Source: an uncultured Marinilabiliales bacterium
Lineage (GTDB): Bacteria > Bacteroidota > Bacteroidia > Bacteroidales > BM520
NCBI GenBank assembly: GCA_937877575.1
Contig: CALFIZ010000223.1
Location: 1-7,370, forward strand
DNA length: 7,370 nt
Reading direction: 5' to 3'
The notes below the pieces were generated by a model. That model did no database searches, had not been told where the DNA came from, and worked only from the letters and a program-made list of their open reading frames with translations. Made by a program: the position numbers and the translations under genes. Positions 6,601 through 7,370 of the stretch are shown here, piece after piece (the stretch's first letter is position 1; every line of letters begins with the position of its first letter).

Positions 6601-7335
6601 GTGCAGAAGATATTATTAGTATCGGCTAACAATTATTCAAATCCTTATCCGGTATATCCAATAGGTCTTTCATATCTGTGGACATATCAAAAGAAGAATC
6701 TTAAGAATTATGATTTCGATTTTTTCGATTTCAACCTGAATTCATTTGATGATTTTGAAAATGTCCTTACATCAAATCATTACAGATACATCGAGCTGTC
6801 ACTCCGAAACATTGATGATGTGAATATTTATGCAAAGAATACTTTTGTCACACATTACAAGAAGATTACGTCTTACATAAAGAAATATTCCAAAGCTGTT
6901 ATTATTGTGGGAGGTTCAGGGTTTTCCATTTTTCCTGACCTGTTGCTGAAAGAACTTGATGCCGACTACGGTATCAAAGGGGAAGGCGAAGAGAGTAACA
7001 TTCAATTAATCAATGCCTTGGATAACGGTAAAGAAGTGTCGGATATTGAGGGGCTTGTGTATAGAAATGATGATGGTGGCATTGTTGTAAATGAAAGGGT
7101 TAATTTTGTCAGAAGTATTGATGTCCAATTCGATGAGAAGCTGACGGAATTCTATTGGCCGAAATCTGGTATGCTCAACATACAAACGAAACGCGGCTGT
7201 CCGAAAAGGTGTATTTATTGCAGTTATCCTGTCATTGAGGGAAGAGTCGTCAGAACTCTTGACCCATACAAGGTTGTAGAGAATATAGTCGATTTAAACA
7301 GAAAAAAAAAAAAATGCATTAGATTTCAAATTTAG
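6601..7335 (+). CDS. B12-binding/radical SAM protein, truncated
   Basis: Starts at GTG 6601, one base after the miaA stop; an in-frame stop at 6577 leaves no upstream ATG. Residues 1-135 look like a cobalamin-binding domain: ILLVSAN at 4-10, YPVYPIGLSYL at 16-26, SLRNIDD at 67-73, VGGSG at 103-107 and GEGEE at 127-131. The DxHxxG corrinoid-ligand motif is not seen. The radical SAM domain begins near 187 with the 4Fe-4S motif C200-x3-C204-x2-C207 in TKRGCPKRCIYCSYP. The SLRNIDD segment recalls, from memory, the subgroup annotated as lipid biosynthesis B12-binding/radical SAM proteins; this is a tentative assignment. Intact relatives are usually well over 400 residues, whereas this frame stops at 244, just after a run of 13 A at 7302-7314. 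Similarity to the family appears to end there, so the last 10 or so residues (KKKKCIRFQI) are probably not genuine. Confidence 0.8.
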   Translation: MQKILLVSANNYSNPYPVYPIGLSYLWTYQKKNLKNYDFDFFDFNLNSFDDFENVLTSNHYRYIELSLRNIDDVNIYAKNTFVTHYKKITSYIKKYSKAVIIVGGSGFSIFPDLLLKELDADYGIKGEGEESNIQLINALDNGKEVSDIEGLVYRNDDGGIVVNERVNFVRSIDVQFDEKLTEFYWPKSGMLNIQTKRGCPKRCIYCSYPVIEGRVVRTLDPYKVVENIVDLNRKKKKCIRFQI

Positions 7336-7370
7336 CTCTATTTCTTTCTCTGTTTCTCTTGGCCCCAAAT
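7302..7370. other. 13-A homopolymer followed by unmatched sequence
   Basis: Thirteen consecutive A residues (7302-7314) interrupt the radical SAM reading frame. The following 56 bases (7315-7370) are pyrimidine-rich on the plus strand. Two frames stop at once and the third stays open, but none resumes a recognisable radical SAM sequence. It is probably a contig-end misassembly or chimeric join; a natural frameshift is a weaker alternative. Confidence 0.5.

Noticed and set aside
6599..6619. An ATG overlapping the miaA stop (TGATG), a classic coupling signal
   Set aside because: In that frame translation ends after six codons; the radical SAM protein is in the GTG 6601 frame.
7101..7108. TAATTTTG, another -7 box match
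   Set aside because: It lies inside the radical SAM coding region with no start codon at the right distance; chance match.
7302..7314. The 13-A run as a programmed slippage or phase-variation site
   Set aside because: Shifting by one or two bases does not restore a radical SAM-like sequence downstream, so assembly error is simpler.

Overview
The window looks like chromosomal housekeeping DNA from a member of the Bacteroidales (Bacteroidetes). Three things suggest this: TAnnTTTG-type -7 promoter boxes ahead of genes without clear Shine-Dalgarno sequences; a signal peptide ending in Ala-Gln; and Bacteroidetes-style versions of XseA, LolD, the CCA enzyme and a pRiA4b ORF-3-like acidic protein. 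I cannot fix the genus from sequence alone. I found no insertion sequence, CRISPR array, tRNA or rRNA. Coding density is close to 100 percent, and no gene-free stretch exceeds about 60 bases.

Left arm (1-3564, all minus strand): a tight operon read right to left. It runs xseA and xseB (exodeoxyribonuclease VII large and small subunits, overlapping by 14 bp), then a LolD-type ABC ATPase 5 bases on, then a secreted repeat protein that starts 19 bases after lolD and runs off the left edge. The last gene is a full-length open frame to base 1 (452 codons without a stop).

Centre (about 3562-3628): a compact divergent control region. One TAnnTTTGCA box faces left toward xseA and another faces right toward cca, with only 13 bases between them. 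Each lies 17 bases from the start codon it would serve. This geometry also argues that XseA starts at base 3564 and not at the upstream in-frame ATG.

Right arm (3628-7335, all plus strand): cca (CCA-adding enzyme with HD domain), an acidic pRiA4b ORF-3-like protein, and miaA (tRNA dimethylallyltransferase), joined by 35-bp and 26-bp overlaps. This looks like a translationally coupled tRNA-maturation operon with one protein of unknown role in the middle. Next comes a GTG-started B12-binding/radical SAM protein, apparently with its own -7 box inside the end of miaA. It resembles the subgroup sometimes annotated for lipid biosynthesis. The frame is cut off after the radical SAM cysteine motif at a run of 13 A, and the last ~56 bases do not look like its continuation. 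I suspect a contig-end artefact.

No clearly new system is visible. The items most worth following up are the overlapping divergent promoters, the acidic protein between cca and miaA, the radical SAM gene with an atypical B12 domain, and the suspicious right end.
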